From Juglans regia (taxonomy: Eukaryota > Streptophyta > Magnoliopsida > Fagales > Juglandaceae), in the NCBI RefSeq assembly GCF_001411555.2, contig NC_049916.1, forward strand, positions 28,647,773-28,711,772: 64,000 nucleotides of DNA, written 5' to 3'. The notes beneath the pieces are model-generated. The model searched no databases. It saw only the letters and a list, made by a program, of their open reading frames with translations, and was not told the DNA's origin. The translations under genes and the position numbers were made by a program. The first letter of the stretch is position 1, and each line of letters opens with the position of its first letter. This document shows, piece after piece, positions 34,423-44,080 of this stretch.

Positions 34423-34790
34423 TGTTAAGGGACCGATTGTAATGAAAAGTGCGTAAGGAAAATGATAAGAAAAAAATGGATGATAGACTGGTTTTTCGAG
34501 GAAACTAGGACCTCTAAAGGGCGATTTCCTTGTGAATATTCTTTTATGCATTTCCTCTTGAATCTTTTTGTATTACATAGCAAAGCATAACATAAATGTA
34601 ACAAAATGACTATAGTGCCCTTAATATGATAATGGGCCCACTAATTAACAAAAGAAGTATGTTCTACTACATTTCGGTGAGATTACTAATTAAATTGTCC
34701 AACAAAAGCCCAACAGCAGCCCAGCCCACTTGGCCCGTCACAACAATTGAAACATGACTCTAAAACATAACTCTAACGTAACATAACTCT
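34423..34790 (-). repeat. 5' LTR of the Gypsy remnant
   Basis: Direct repeat of 30340-30696. On the minus strand the primer-binding site follows it at about 34422-34400. Confidence 0.75.
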
Positions 34791-34829
34791 AGTCCACGTA
34801 GGGTTGCTGATATATATTGAGGTATTACT

Positions 34830-35120
34830 CATTCAGTCAAAGATACTTTGTGCATCTCTTCACAGTTCTACTTCTACTCTTGTAAATCTTATAGGGTCCT
34901 TGCAAACATATGAGGCATCTCAAAAAACATATTTTGTTCGAGGTTAGGTTGTTGGCTCAGCTTTGCATTAGTTGATTGGACAAGGGTCTGAATGCGAAGG
35001 AGATAATATATCAACCTATTGGTTTCTCTGTTGAAGCATGGTTTCTTTGTTCCAGCTCTCCAAGTCCATGATGCGAATGCCACTTTTCTTTAGAGGAAGA
35101 CGTACATTCTCCCAAAAACA
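34830..35120 (-). pseudogene. LINE RT C-terminal fragment
   Basis: The minus strand reads PSVFGRMYVFL, then KVAFASWTWRAGTK with an alternative frame giving LKKSGIRIMDLESWNKETML. It closely resembles the plus-strand fragment at 29985-30215. Heavily shifted. Confidence 0.5.
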
Positions 35121-35406
35121 GAGGGATGTTTTATCATATCGGTGGCAGCATGCTTTGCACAGGGGAGCCAAATAGAGGCACGTTTGAACACTAGATGGAG
35201 ATAGACTCTAATGATGCACTCTAGTGTTAAGAGTAGATTGAACATTCGCAGTCCAACTGATTTCGTTTCACTGTCTTTGACATCATTTATTTTGTTGTGG
35301 TTGATTGCATAGCACATTAACAGCTTTGTGGGGGTATGCCATTAGATATTAATGAATTGGTCTTTATCTCTATTGCTCTTTTTTTGGCTATTTGTGACAT
35401 GGTTAG

Positions 35407-35751
35407 TGTTAAGGAAACTAACAATCAACAGTTATCATCAACAAATCAAGATAAACATCATGGTCCATATCAAGATGAGATTAGAAGAGAGATGTTGGAT
35501 AAGCTGATCAGAAGATAGAAATGAGTGTTACATATACTGTCCTATTAGTTAGGAGTTATCATGTCCTATTAATTAGGAGTTATCAAGTCCTATTAGTTAA
35601 GAGTTGTCTTTATGTTGTAATGGATCTATCTTTCGTGGTTATCAACATATATAGATGTTATCAACACCATGTAAATTATCTATAAATACAACAAAACATG
35701 GCATGGTCATTATCATGGCCAATATTCCTTTCCATCACAATATTCTTTTCA
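35407..35751 (+). repeat. Copia 5' LTR
   Basis: 345 bases. It contains three copies of a 24-25-base motif (tcctattagttaggagttat type) at about 35541-35610; the 3' LTR has only one, which explains its shorter length. Confidence 0.9.
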
Positions 35752-35769
35752 TGGTATCAGAACGAGGTT

Positions 35770-37912
35770 TTCAATAACACTTGAATTGCATGAAACATGA
35801 GAAGAGTTTTGACTTATTTTTAAAAGGAAACCTAGAGTATTTAGAAAAATCATCAATAAATGTGGCATAAAATTTACATCCACTTATTGAGACAATTGGA
35901 GATATCCAAACATCACTATGGATTAACTATAGAGGTAAACTTGAGACTCTACTAGACTTGAGAAAGGGAAGTTGCTTGCTTTTTCCTCATTGGCTGGGTA
36001 TACATATAGTTGAGTTTGAGTCTTTGTGTGACATTGGAAGTTATTGGCTTCTAAGCACACAATACAATGCAAGATTTGAGAGCTTGGATGGCCTAGTCTT
36101 ATATGCCAGATGTGAGCAAAGGTTTTGACTCCAATCATGACTACATATGCTCTCCCTTTATTCTTGGCAAGCTTATTTAACTTCATAGGATAAAGGCTAC
36201 CCTTACTTGGCCTTTGTAGGAGAATCGACCTTGTTAGGTAGTCCTTTACCACAAAATAAGAGTCAGTTAGCTTAAAGAAACAATTGTTAGGAGTGTACAG
36301 GAACCGATGGGACCGACAGAACTGGCTGCCAGAGTCAGAAACTAGTGAAGAACTGGTCAGCCAGCAGTAGAAAATAAAAGAAACTGACATCGGCAGGTTC
36401 GGTTTCGGTCTGAACCATTTTCAAACCATCAAACCAGCCGATATAATACATATATATATATGAGGTAAAACGACGCCGTTCCACATCGATCGGTTTTTAT
36501 TTTTGAAAAAAACTGAACCGCAACAGTCAATTTTCACCCCTAACAATTGTTATCATGCCATAGTTGTTGAATGGATAGTAAATTAGCGGAAGCATTGGGA
36601 CAATGAAGTATGTTTTTTCAAATGAACTATTGAGTGAGGAATATTGAAGGAGTTTCCTGTGTGCGCTATGCTAAGGCCATTACCATTACCTATTGCAACA
36701 ATTTCAGATCCTTCAAAAGGTTATTGCAAGCTGAGGTTATTCAACTCTACTGTAATATGGTTTAGGGCTCCACTATCTGCTAACCATTCATCATCATCAC
36801 GTAATGCAATTGGTTGAGACACCATGATTGCAAGTTCACTTGGAGGATGCTTGCCTTGATATGCAAAGTCCATTCTATAAAAGTAATCTAAGGCTTGGTG
36901 GTTATTTTTGCCACAAATCTGACAATGAGTTTTGTTAGTGTCAGATGCATTATTTGGACTAGGAGATTTTTTACCTTGTGATTGATTTGGTGTAGAACAG
37001 TAGCTTTGTTTCTAGTTTGAGTTTTTAGTAACAGTGAACTTAGTTTGTCCAGGTTTTGGTTTGCAATTTGGGTTGGTAAACTTTTAAGAGTAGAGTGCAA
37101 AGCCATTGGATTCTAATGCAGCAATTTGGTTCTTGAATGAGATCTTCATCTCCAACAGGGTTTCCAACAAGTGCCAATTGATCTGCAAGGGTCTTGGCTC
37201 CTTGAACAAAGTCAATATAGGTTTTGGTTCACTCGAGATTTGGAAGGTGAAGCATAACGAGTAAACAATGCATTCCATACTTGCCTTGAAGTATTTAAAC
37301 CATACACTGTTTGGACTATCTTAGCAAATAGTGTAGCAATAAACCAGCTCAAAATATGCTGGTCCTTTTTCTCCCAGATTTCATAAGCTGGGTTCAGCAT
37401 TATAGACCCATTTTTTTCAAGGTCAAGAATGAGTCGAGGTGGACAGGGCTCTTAACCATCAACAATGCCTATTAGTCCATTAGTCCTGAGTATGGGAGTG
37501 AATTGACATACCCAGGCCAAATAATTGGTATCATCCAATTTTGTATAAATTGGATGAGAGATGTTGGGATCGAAAAAGTAAGTGATGCATTGACTGAGTT
37601 GCTACTAGATCTAGCTATTGGAGAAGAAGAAAAATGAAGCAGCGTTAACCTTGTTGCTCTAGTACCATGAAAAGAATATTGTGATACCATGAAAATATAA
37701 TTAATCAAAGTATTGATGGCAAACAAGTGGCTATTCGTGACAATAATATCATCCATGCAGATGAGAACAAAGATATGAGTAGAGCCCTTGTGAAGCATAA
37801 ACAAAGGGGTGTCAAGGAGAGAGCCTGTGAAGCCAAGGTTGTGTAGTGTTTGTGTCAATCGATAAAACCATACTCTAGGTGCCTGCTTGAGGCCATAAAG
37901 GGCTTTGTTCAA
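35770..37912 (-). pseudogene. Inverted Copia gag / pre-integrase / integrase / RT block
   Basis: Minus-strand remnants from right to left: RT (37912-37700: NKALYGLKQAPRVWFYRLTQ, THIFVLICMDDIIVT, with MDD in place of VDD); then about 15 bases of LTR end plus a primer-binding-like site (near 37690-37660); gag (37640-36888: MLNPAYEIWEKKDQHILSWF); the GAG-pre-integrase motif HIWHIRLGHPSSQIL (near 36100); and integrase start (near 35930-35800: SISGCKFYATFIDDF-like). This is opposite to the LTRs, PBS and RNase H of the host element. Confidence 0.75.
36288..36542. mobile_element. hAT-type MITE, 255 bp
   Basis: An exact 8-bp target duplication ACAATTGT at 36280-36287 and 36543-36550, and short inverted ends TAGGAGTG...CACCCCTA. 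Non-coding, with a (TA)n tract. It interrupts the Copia pre-integrase coding remnant. Confidence 0.9.
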
Positions 37913-38243
37913 ATGGCATACATGATCTCCTTGACATGGTTAATCTGCTTGGATCTAAACCTTATTCAGCACCTTGTGTTTCTAGCAAGAGATTGAGTAA
38001 ATTTGATGGGGACCCCCTACCAGATCCTACAGTATATAGACATATTGTAAGAGCGTTACAATATTGTACCCTTAAAAGGACTGTTCTCAGTTAATTAGTT
38101 ATGTCATTTCCTTCATTGCCCCACAATTGCTCATTTTTTTGCAGCCAAACGCTTGTTGAGGAACCTAAAAGATACAATTGATTTTGACCTTTGATTTACT
38201 CCAGGACCTTTGCAACTAAATGCCTATTATGACTCTGATTGGA

Positions 38244-41200
38244 TAGGGCTGTGCAAAATTTTAAAATTTTCGATTTCGCTTGACATTTGATCCGATTCCA
38301 ACTCCGTCAGAGTCGGAGTGGTTGAAAATCAGAGTTGGAGTGCGGAGTGACTTCGAATAGGGAGTCGGAATCGAAGCTCCAAGGAGCTCCAAACTTTGAC
38401 TCCAATTTCTTTGAAAAAGATCCAGATCGGAGCTCAATGTGGAACGGCGTCATTTCATCACATGGGGGGTCCAAAATGCAGAACCCTCCTTCCATTCCCT
38501 TCTCCCTTCTTCCTTCTTCCTTCTTCCTCCTGCTCTCTCAAGTCTCACGTCTGAACGGCTGAACCAGTGAACCTCGACCTCGCCTCCTCGTTCCCTCTTT
38601 GTTGTCACCGTGAGTCATTGCTTCTTCGTAGTGCGTGGCTTCAATCCAAGCTTCAGCCTCCGTTCAGCTTCAGTCTATGGTGAGAACCCGATTCTGAGCC
38701 CTAAAATTAAATTGCTTGATTTAATTTTATGTACCTGTCTCTTCTGTTACTCATAGCATGCACGTCTGAGTATTTTGTTGTGATTCTCGTGAATTTGTTT
38801 TGTAAATTTGTAGTAAGGAAATGTGTTTGATAAAATGTGTAATGTGTTTGTAAGTTGTGTTGTATGCATGCAATGTGCTTGATAAAATGTGTAAGAGATG
38901 TTTCTATGAGATTAGACAGATTCTCCTTAAAAGGAATGTGTTGTATGCATGCAATATTGCAATGTGTTTAATCTGAAAGTATCAAGAACAACTGAAAGTA
39001 TCATATTCGTGCAATGAAAATAGATATCCTTTAGTAAAATTTTCAGGTTCCATGGGAAACGTGTAGCAAAAACTATATTGTGCTGTATAGAAGCTTCCCG
39101 AAAAGTTTCTGCATGCTGCATTTCATATTATCTACATCTATAAAGATAAATAGGATGCATGGAAACCCTTCCAAAGTGCTAAATGTGGTGGCCTCCGTTA
39201 AAGGCATCTGTGTTTAAATTATGAAAAGAGAGAAAAAAAACTTCATATGGATAGGCATGAATCATCCCCATTGAGATAGTCTTCATGGATAAAATATTAG
39301 TTTGTGTCATTACATAAAACTATCATGATATGTTGGTTTAAGTACATGCTTGGGAAAAGTGGGTGGGTTGATGTTTCTCAGACCAAGGGCTTATTAAAAT
39401 GTTAATTTTGGTTGATGTTTCTTAATTACTGTTAGTCAAATGCACTCTGATCACCATGGAGATGCTAAACAACAACCATAAGATAATGTCATGATCTTAA
39501 CCAAACTGACATAAAGTATTTATTCTGCTTCCTTGACCAAATTAATCACATTCATAAACATGATTCCAAATTATATATATTTTTATATATTTGCTTGATT
39601 TGTCTTCACTCGATCATGTTTCTCTATTGAGTTGGTCATGCATGCTTTGTTCTCTATAGATTTGTGTCTTCAAGTTATTGCAGTGTTTGGTTGCTAAGAA
39701 ATATTAGAAAGGGATGCCAAAAATTGAAAATTTGACAATACTTTATCATCATGAACTAGTTGTTGGAAAATTGAAATACAAATGTTATGTACTTCATATG
39801 AACTAGTTATTTTTTAAACTAATTTTTTATTTCAAATTTATTTTTTTAGTCACATTGATTGTGATATGGATCCTAGACCTAGTGGAGATGATCGTCTACA
39901 AGGGGATGTGGTGGATGCCAATGCTACAACTCCTACACCGGTGGGTACTTCCACCCCTAGAGCCACATCTAGGGTAGCTACATCTAAAGCAGCTACATCT
40001 TGTGCGAGTAGTCGACTCCCACTTCCAGTAGATATAGAAGATGATGATATGTTCAACGAAGAGGAAGAGATGCCCATTGAGCAAGATCAACGACCATGGC
40101 CTTCTAAAAATAGGTCGTGGATTTGAGAGCATTTCAACAAAATTCCTGGTGATATTGCGAACTCGGTAGCAAAAAGTCATTACTGTGGGCAACTTTATGG
40201 ATGCCATTCGAAGAAGTAATGCACCAGTGTGTTAATAGCACATCTAAATGGTTGCCAACGATATAAGATCATGAAGGGATTGGCAGCCACTAATCAGACC
40301 AACCTCAGTTACCAAACTTCTACAGCCACTGATGGTACACAGACTAAGAAACTGGTCATCCCTCAATATAGTGAGAAGATGTTGAGGGACATGCTTGCAG
40401 AGATGATAATTACTGATGAGATGCCTTTTACCACAGTCGAGAAAAGAGGCTTTCGAAAGTTTCTAAACTTTGTTAAGTCACAATTTCACATTCCATCACG
40501 GTATACGGTAATGCGAGATTGTATGAAGAGGCGTATAAAAGACAAGGCGAAGATGAGGAAAATGTTTATTACCACTGGTCAGAAAGTGTCGTTTACGACT
40601 GACATATGGATGTTCATACAGAACGTCTGCTACATGTGTATCACAACACACTACATTGACAGTGAGTGAATTTTGCATAAAAGAATTATTGACTTTAAAG
40701 AAATTGTGGATCATAAAGGTGCATCCATTGGGGCGAAGATGGATGATTGTTTAAAGGACTGGAGAATTCGAAAAGTACTGTGTATTACAATTGACAATGC
40801 GAGTGGCACTGAAACAACAATTGATTGGTTTAAGCGAAACACGACAATGAAAGATGATGTCATTCAGGCCCACGAGTTTATTCATGTTCGATGTTGTGCT
40901 TATATCATCAACCTCATAGTTGTTGAGGGGTTAAAAGAGGTTGATGATTCCATTATCCAAGTCTGCAACATTGTGCGATATGTGAGAGGTTCCCCCCAAA
41001 GGCTTGCCAAGTTCAAGGCAATAGCAGAAGATCTTAAAATTGAATGTTCTAGTATGTTGTACTTGGATGTTCCAACTCGATGGAACTCTACATACATGAT
41101 ATTGGATGTGGCACAGAAGTACTAAAAAGAGTTCGAGTGAATGGAGGTCGAGGATGGGGGCCTGAGATATGCTTTGTTGGAGCCAGCAAGACAGAGGCTC

Positions 41201-42963
41201 GGTGCTTCTGACGCACATGATTGGACTAGTGTGAGGTACTTTATTGAATTTTTTTAAAAAAATTATGACATAACCATGCTGCTATCTGGATCCAAATATA
41301 CGACTACGAACTCATTCTTCAACGAGCTCTCGGAGCTTCACTTCCATTTGGAAAATAGTTGTGTTGACTCTGATGGATTGTTATCTACTATGGCTACGAG
41401 GATAAAGACCAAATAGGATAAATATTGGGCGAATATTGAGAAGATAAATAGATTACTATTTGTGGTTGTGATCCTTGACTCCCGATATAAGTTGGCCGTT
41501 CTAGAATTTTGGGTAAATTTTATCCTCGGGACAATGAATGTTGCAGAGTTTATTAGACTGCTAAAAAGTGATATTGATAACCTATATAATCACTACAACA
41601 ATAGTTGTCAGCCTTCATCTGCAGCTGGTAGCTCCTCACATTCGAGGTCGACGGGGTCAACAACTTCCTTAGGTGATACCGACCCATCCGTAGGGGTTAG
41701 AAGCCATCGTATTATGCAACAGTATCATTAAGTCATATAAACAAGGAATATTATGCAGTGTACATATAAGGTTGAACGATATTTTATGGAAGCTGTCGAG
41801 GCACCTAGTAATGTATTTCAGTTATTAACTTGGTAGAAGGTTAATTCCACCAAATATCCATTCATTTCCCGTATAGCCTGAGATTTGCTAGCCATTCATG
41901 TCACTACGGTTGCCTCAGAGTCGGCATTTAGTACTGGAGGTCACATGTTGGATGCTTATTAGAGTTTATTGTCACCGTCAACCATGGAGGCCCTCAGTTG
42001 CACACATAATTGGATAAGTGAAGCGCCCATTGGACTAGATATCGTTGGTGTTGATGCTGAGATCTATAGGTTTGAATCGGGTAAGTTTATATGTTTTTAA
42101 ATGATTATTTAATTATTTTAATGTTTCTAACTTCTACTTTTTATGATTTTATAGACCTAATTGTGAATCTTAACATAATTTCCGGTGACTAAGAGTCTGA
42201 GACGGACGCCCCTTGAGAGTTGGGATGGAGTTGAGAGAACCCCCTTTCTTAGCAAGAATGAAATTCTACTTTTACCGTTTCAGTTTTTTTTTTTTTTTAA
42301 TCAATTTTTTTCATTTATTGATTGCAACTTTCTATCTTCATTTCAAGCATGACCAATGGACTATTGAGATTTGAGTAAAATGGGCATTTAATATTTATGT
42401 AGTTATCTTCCAAGGATAAGTCAATGTTATTGTTACGTTATAAATGAGACTATTATAACTTATGGCTATATTATACATGTTATTTAATTTTTAAACTATT
42501 GTATTCAAGTTTTTTTTTTTAATCTTTCTAGTATTTTTTTTTACATATTTGGACTTGGACTTTGGTGATCATATTTAATAATTTATGTAGTTACATTATA
42601 TTGTGCTCGATCTAAGCAAAAACTCAAACAAGGACCCACCACATGGCACATGATACTCTTATTAGTCTTAATGTCTTATATTTATTTTTAAATTAAGTTG
42701 TAGATACACCTACCTCTGTTAATAGTGTTATGTAATGTAATGGATCAAATTTATTTTTGCATGTAATTTATTTAACAAAATAAATTGACCACATTATTTA
42801 TTTATGTACTATTATTATTATTTTTTTTTTTGCCCAATAGACGGTCGGAACTCCAACCTCCGATCGAAGTCTGAGTCGGAGCAAAAATTTTGTTCCAACT
42901 CTTGTCGAAGTTGGAGCTCAAAAATGGCTACTCCGACTCTGTTCGAGTCGGAGCTCAACCCTA
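38244..42963 (+). mobile_element. hAT DNA transposon, 4.7 kb, nested in Copia
   Basis: Inserted in the Copia RNase H. The left flank TGATTGGA (38236-38243) and right flank TGATTGGG (42964-42971) are an 8-bp target duplication with one change. Ends are TAGGGCTGTGC and, complemented, TAGGGTTGAGC. Sub-terminal regions carry many GAGTCGGAG/CTCCGACTC motifs in both orientations (38290-38420, 42840-42960). The transposase remnant is on the plus strand. Confidence 0.9.
39866..42080 (+). pseudogene. hAT (Ac/Tam3-type) transposase pseudogene
   Basis: Pieces in order: an acidic N-terminus (39866-40126, DIEDDDMFNEEEEMPIEQDQ) ending at a TGA; a BED-zinc-finger-like stretch (HFNKIP...VAKSHYCGQLYG, 40130-40215); 40229-40669 (HLNGCQRYKIMKGL, MLRDMLAEMIITDEMPFTTV, GQKVSFTTDIWMFIQNVCYM, a D.W catalytic block); 40673-41125 (RIRKVLCITIDNASGTETTI, FIHVRCCAYIINLIV, RWNSTYMIL); 41462-41731 (VILDSRYKLAVLEFW); and the dimerisation domain near 41850-42030 (YPFISRIA, VASESAFSTGGHMLDAY). 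At least five stops occur. Dead copy. Confidence 0.88.
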
Positions 42964-43425
42964 TGATTGGGTAGGAGACCCAATTGATTGACGCTCTACT
43001 AGTGCCTACGGTATTTTTCTAGGAAATTGCTTGATTTCATGGCAAGCCAAGAAACAAAATGTTGTGTCCAAATCTAGCACAAAGGCCGAGTATCGCTCCC
43101 TGCTATAGCTAAATTATATTGGATCAAAATGCTATTTAAGGAACTTAATTGTTCTTTGCGTGCCTCTCCTCAGTTATGGTGTGACAACATGGAAGCTCTT
43201 GCATTAGCTTCTAATCCTATCTTTCATACAAGAACATACACATTGAAATAGACTATCATTTCATACATGAAAAAAATTCTAAACAAAGATGTCGTGGCTT
43301 GTAATATCTCAACTGCAAATCAATGTGCTGATATTTTCACAAAGGGCAGGTTTAACTTCCTCTCAGTTTCTTAAACTCCATGACAAACTCATGGTCACTA
43401 CCCCTCCTATGAGTTTGAGGGGGGC

Positions 43426-43729
43426 TGTTAAGGAAACTAACAATCAATAGTTATCATCAGCAAATCAAGATAAACACCATGGTGCAAATCAAGATGAGAT
43501 TAGAAGAGAGATTCTGGATAAGCTGATCAGAAGATACAAATGAGTGTTACTTATCATGTCCTATTAGTTAGAGTTATCTATCTGTTGTAATGTATCTATC
43601 TTTCGTGGTTATCAACTTGTATAGATGCTATCAAGTTATCAACCCTCTGTAAATTCTCTATAAATACAACACAACATGGCAGGATCATTATCCTGGCCAA
43701 TATTCCTTTCCATCACAGTATTCTTTTCA
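43426..43729 (+). repeat. Copia 3' LTR
   Basis: 304 bases, preceded by a purine-rich tract at 43416-43424 and followed by the GTTAG target duplication. Confidence 0.9.
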
Positions 43730-43734
43730 GTTAG

Positions 43735-44080
43735 AACTCATGTTATTGGTCACTTGACAAGCAAATAATGGGGAGAAGCTGTATCCTGACCAAAAAGAAC
43801 AAACTAGAAAGATACTTCCATCCATCCCGTTCCTAGAATAGTCCAGCAGAGTCAGCAGATCAGAAATGCGAAAGAAGATTAACAGTTTAACATCCACTGT
43901 CTCTCTCCTTTACTGATGGCATTGGAAAATGCACATGCCAACTGGCAACCACAGCCTTTACATATCGTACGCACCCTCCCCCCGCAAAAAAAATGGCTCA
44001 ACTGTCAAAAGATAAATAAAGTAAAATATATAGTGAAAAGAACAGTATATCTGAAACCCCAAACTACAAATTCTCCCTAT
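43735..44080 (-). other. 3' flank / probable 3' UTR of STICHEL
   Basis: Lies between the Copia element and the STICHEL stop codon (minus strand). No open frame on either strand fits a gene; the 73-residue plus-strand frame at 43916 is the complement of the STICHEL end. Contains a C-rich/A-rich run near 43978-43990. Confidence 0.5.

Larger units (their letters stand above)
30340..34790 (-). mobile_element. Ty3/Gypsy retrotransposon remnant with two LTRs
   Basis: Related direct repeats of about 360 bases begin TGTTAAGGGACCGATTGTAA at 30340 (3' LTR for this minus-strand element) and 34423 (5' LTR). Just inside the right LTR the minus strand reads TGGCATCAGAGCTGTTGG, a tRNA-Met-type primer-binding site. 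Minus-strand coding remnants in order: gag/protease (34360-33930), RT (32763-32096), RNase H (31939-31733), integrase (31640-30937). It is only 4.45 kb and still includes MITE insertions, so it is internally deleted. Confidence 0.85.
37918..43380 (+). pseudogene. Copia RT end and RNase H, split by hAT insertion
   Basis: Plus strand, 37918-38240: HDLLDMVNLLGSKPYSAPCV, KRLSKFDGDPLPDPTVYRHI, then decayed sequence ending with PGPLQLNAYYDSDWIG, where the hAT element enters. It resumes at 42972: DPID.RSTSAYGIFLGNCLI, SWQAKKQNVVSKSSTKAEYR, LWCDNMEALALASNPIFHTR, ADIFTKG. In-frame stops are present. These are the catalytic blocks of Copia RNase H. Confidence 0.85.
35407..43729 (+). mobile_element. Ty1/Copia retrotransposon with nested insertions and 5-bp TSD
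   Basis: The 5' LTR (35407-35751) and 3' LTR (43426-43729) both start TGTTAAGGAAACTAAC and end TTCTTTTCA. GTTAG lies immediately outside both ends (35402-35406 and 43730-43734), an exact 5-bp target duplication. The primer-binding site TGGTATCAGAACGAGG follows the 5' LTR, and a GAGGGGGGC purine tract precedes the 3' LTR. Plus-strand RNase H flanks a nested hAT element. The gag/integrase/RT part lies in the opposite orientation (35770-37912). Not functional. Confidence 0.92.

Noticed and set aside
35770..37690. Self-integration of an LTR terminus as the cause of the Copia inversion
   Set aside because: Not accepted as proven: the inner junction keeps about 15 bases of LTR rather than joining exactly at the terminal CA, so another mechanism is equally possible.
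39850..40207. Minus-strand frames of 75-103 residues over the hAT element
   Set aside because: They are shadows of the plus-strand transposase remnant, which has recognisable hAT motifs.
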